Of a stretch of DNA of 21,314 nucleotides, positions 21,297-21,314 are shown in pieces. The number at the start of each line of letters is the position of its first letter. The first letter of the stretch is position 1. Source of the stretch: CAYLZN01 sp964387935 (GTDB lineage: Bacteria > Acidobacteriota > Vicinamibacteria > Vicinamibacterales > JAFNAJ01). Made by a program: the position numbers and the translations under genes. Under the pieces are notes generated by a model. That model was not told the origin of the DNA. It saw only the letters and a program-made list of their open reading frames with translations, and did not search any database. The DNA lies in NCBI GenBank assembly GCA_964387935.1, contig CAYLZN010000067.1, positions 1 to 21,314 of the forward strand, written 5' to 3'.

Positions 21297-21314
21297 CGCA
21301 CTCGGGTAGGCTAG

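Overview
The window is about 21.3 kb of GC-rich bacterial DNA. The gene content suggests an Acidobacteriota genome, most likely Vicinamibacteria-like: a sigma factor beside a Ser/Thr kinase/STAND/WD40 giant, an Oar-type TonB-dependent transporter with a carboxypeptidase-regulatory domain, a PEP-CTERM protein, and a Tat-exported Gfo/Idh oxidoreductase with a 3-keto-disaccharide hydrolase. This taxonomy is inferred from gene content, not from a marker gene. A 10-N scaffold gap shows that this is a draft or metagenome assembly.

Layout. Positions 1-55 are the 3' part of tRNA-Leu(GAG). They are followed by a 46-bp direct repeat in two copies with a tRNA-3'-end-like remnant between them, then a kinase N-lobe fragment (minus) and a vapBC toxin-antitoxin pair (minus, 425-1047) with a readable promoter and operator. 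Next come three plus-strand genes: an LprI-MliC lysozyme-inhibitor fusion, an AraC-type regulator overlapping its end, and an exported protein of about 14 WD40 repeats. These meet two convergent minus-strand genes, a PEP-CTERM protein and a serine hydrolase. The region 7632-9593 is a patchwork: a divergent promoter region, a two-domain VOC gene that is frameshifted and truncated, a PCMT-like methyltransferase starting at the truncation point, and gene debris.

Positions 9594-17910 carry the most notable module, which reads in one direction: an ECF-like sigma factor, a 1522-residue zinc-ribbon/kinase/nSTAND/TM/WD40 protein, and (18 bp later) a TonB-dependent transporter. No FecR-like anti-sigma factor is present, so the kinase may take the place of the usual signal transducer. 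This module is bordered by gene fragments on both sides; the right-hand one is a methyltransferase fossil with an in-frame internal deletion. The last segment (18195-21251, minus) is a tightly coupled operon: Gfo/Idh oxidoreductase, double-domain 3-keto-disaccharide hydrolase, and a STAS anti-anti-sigma protein.

A theme not explained by genes is a family of degenerate 7-bp-periodic repeats in several intergenic spots (about 366-414, 1079-1113, 9527-9547, 10386-10476). They border gene fragments, supply the likely -35 of vapBC, and run to within 3 nt of the giant kinase start codon.
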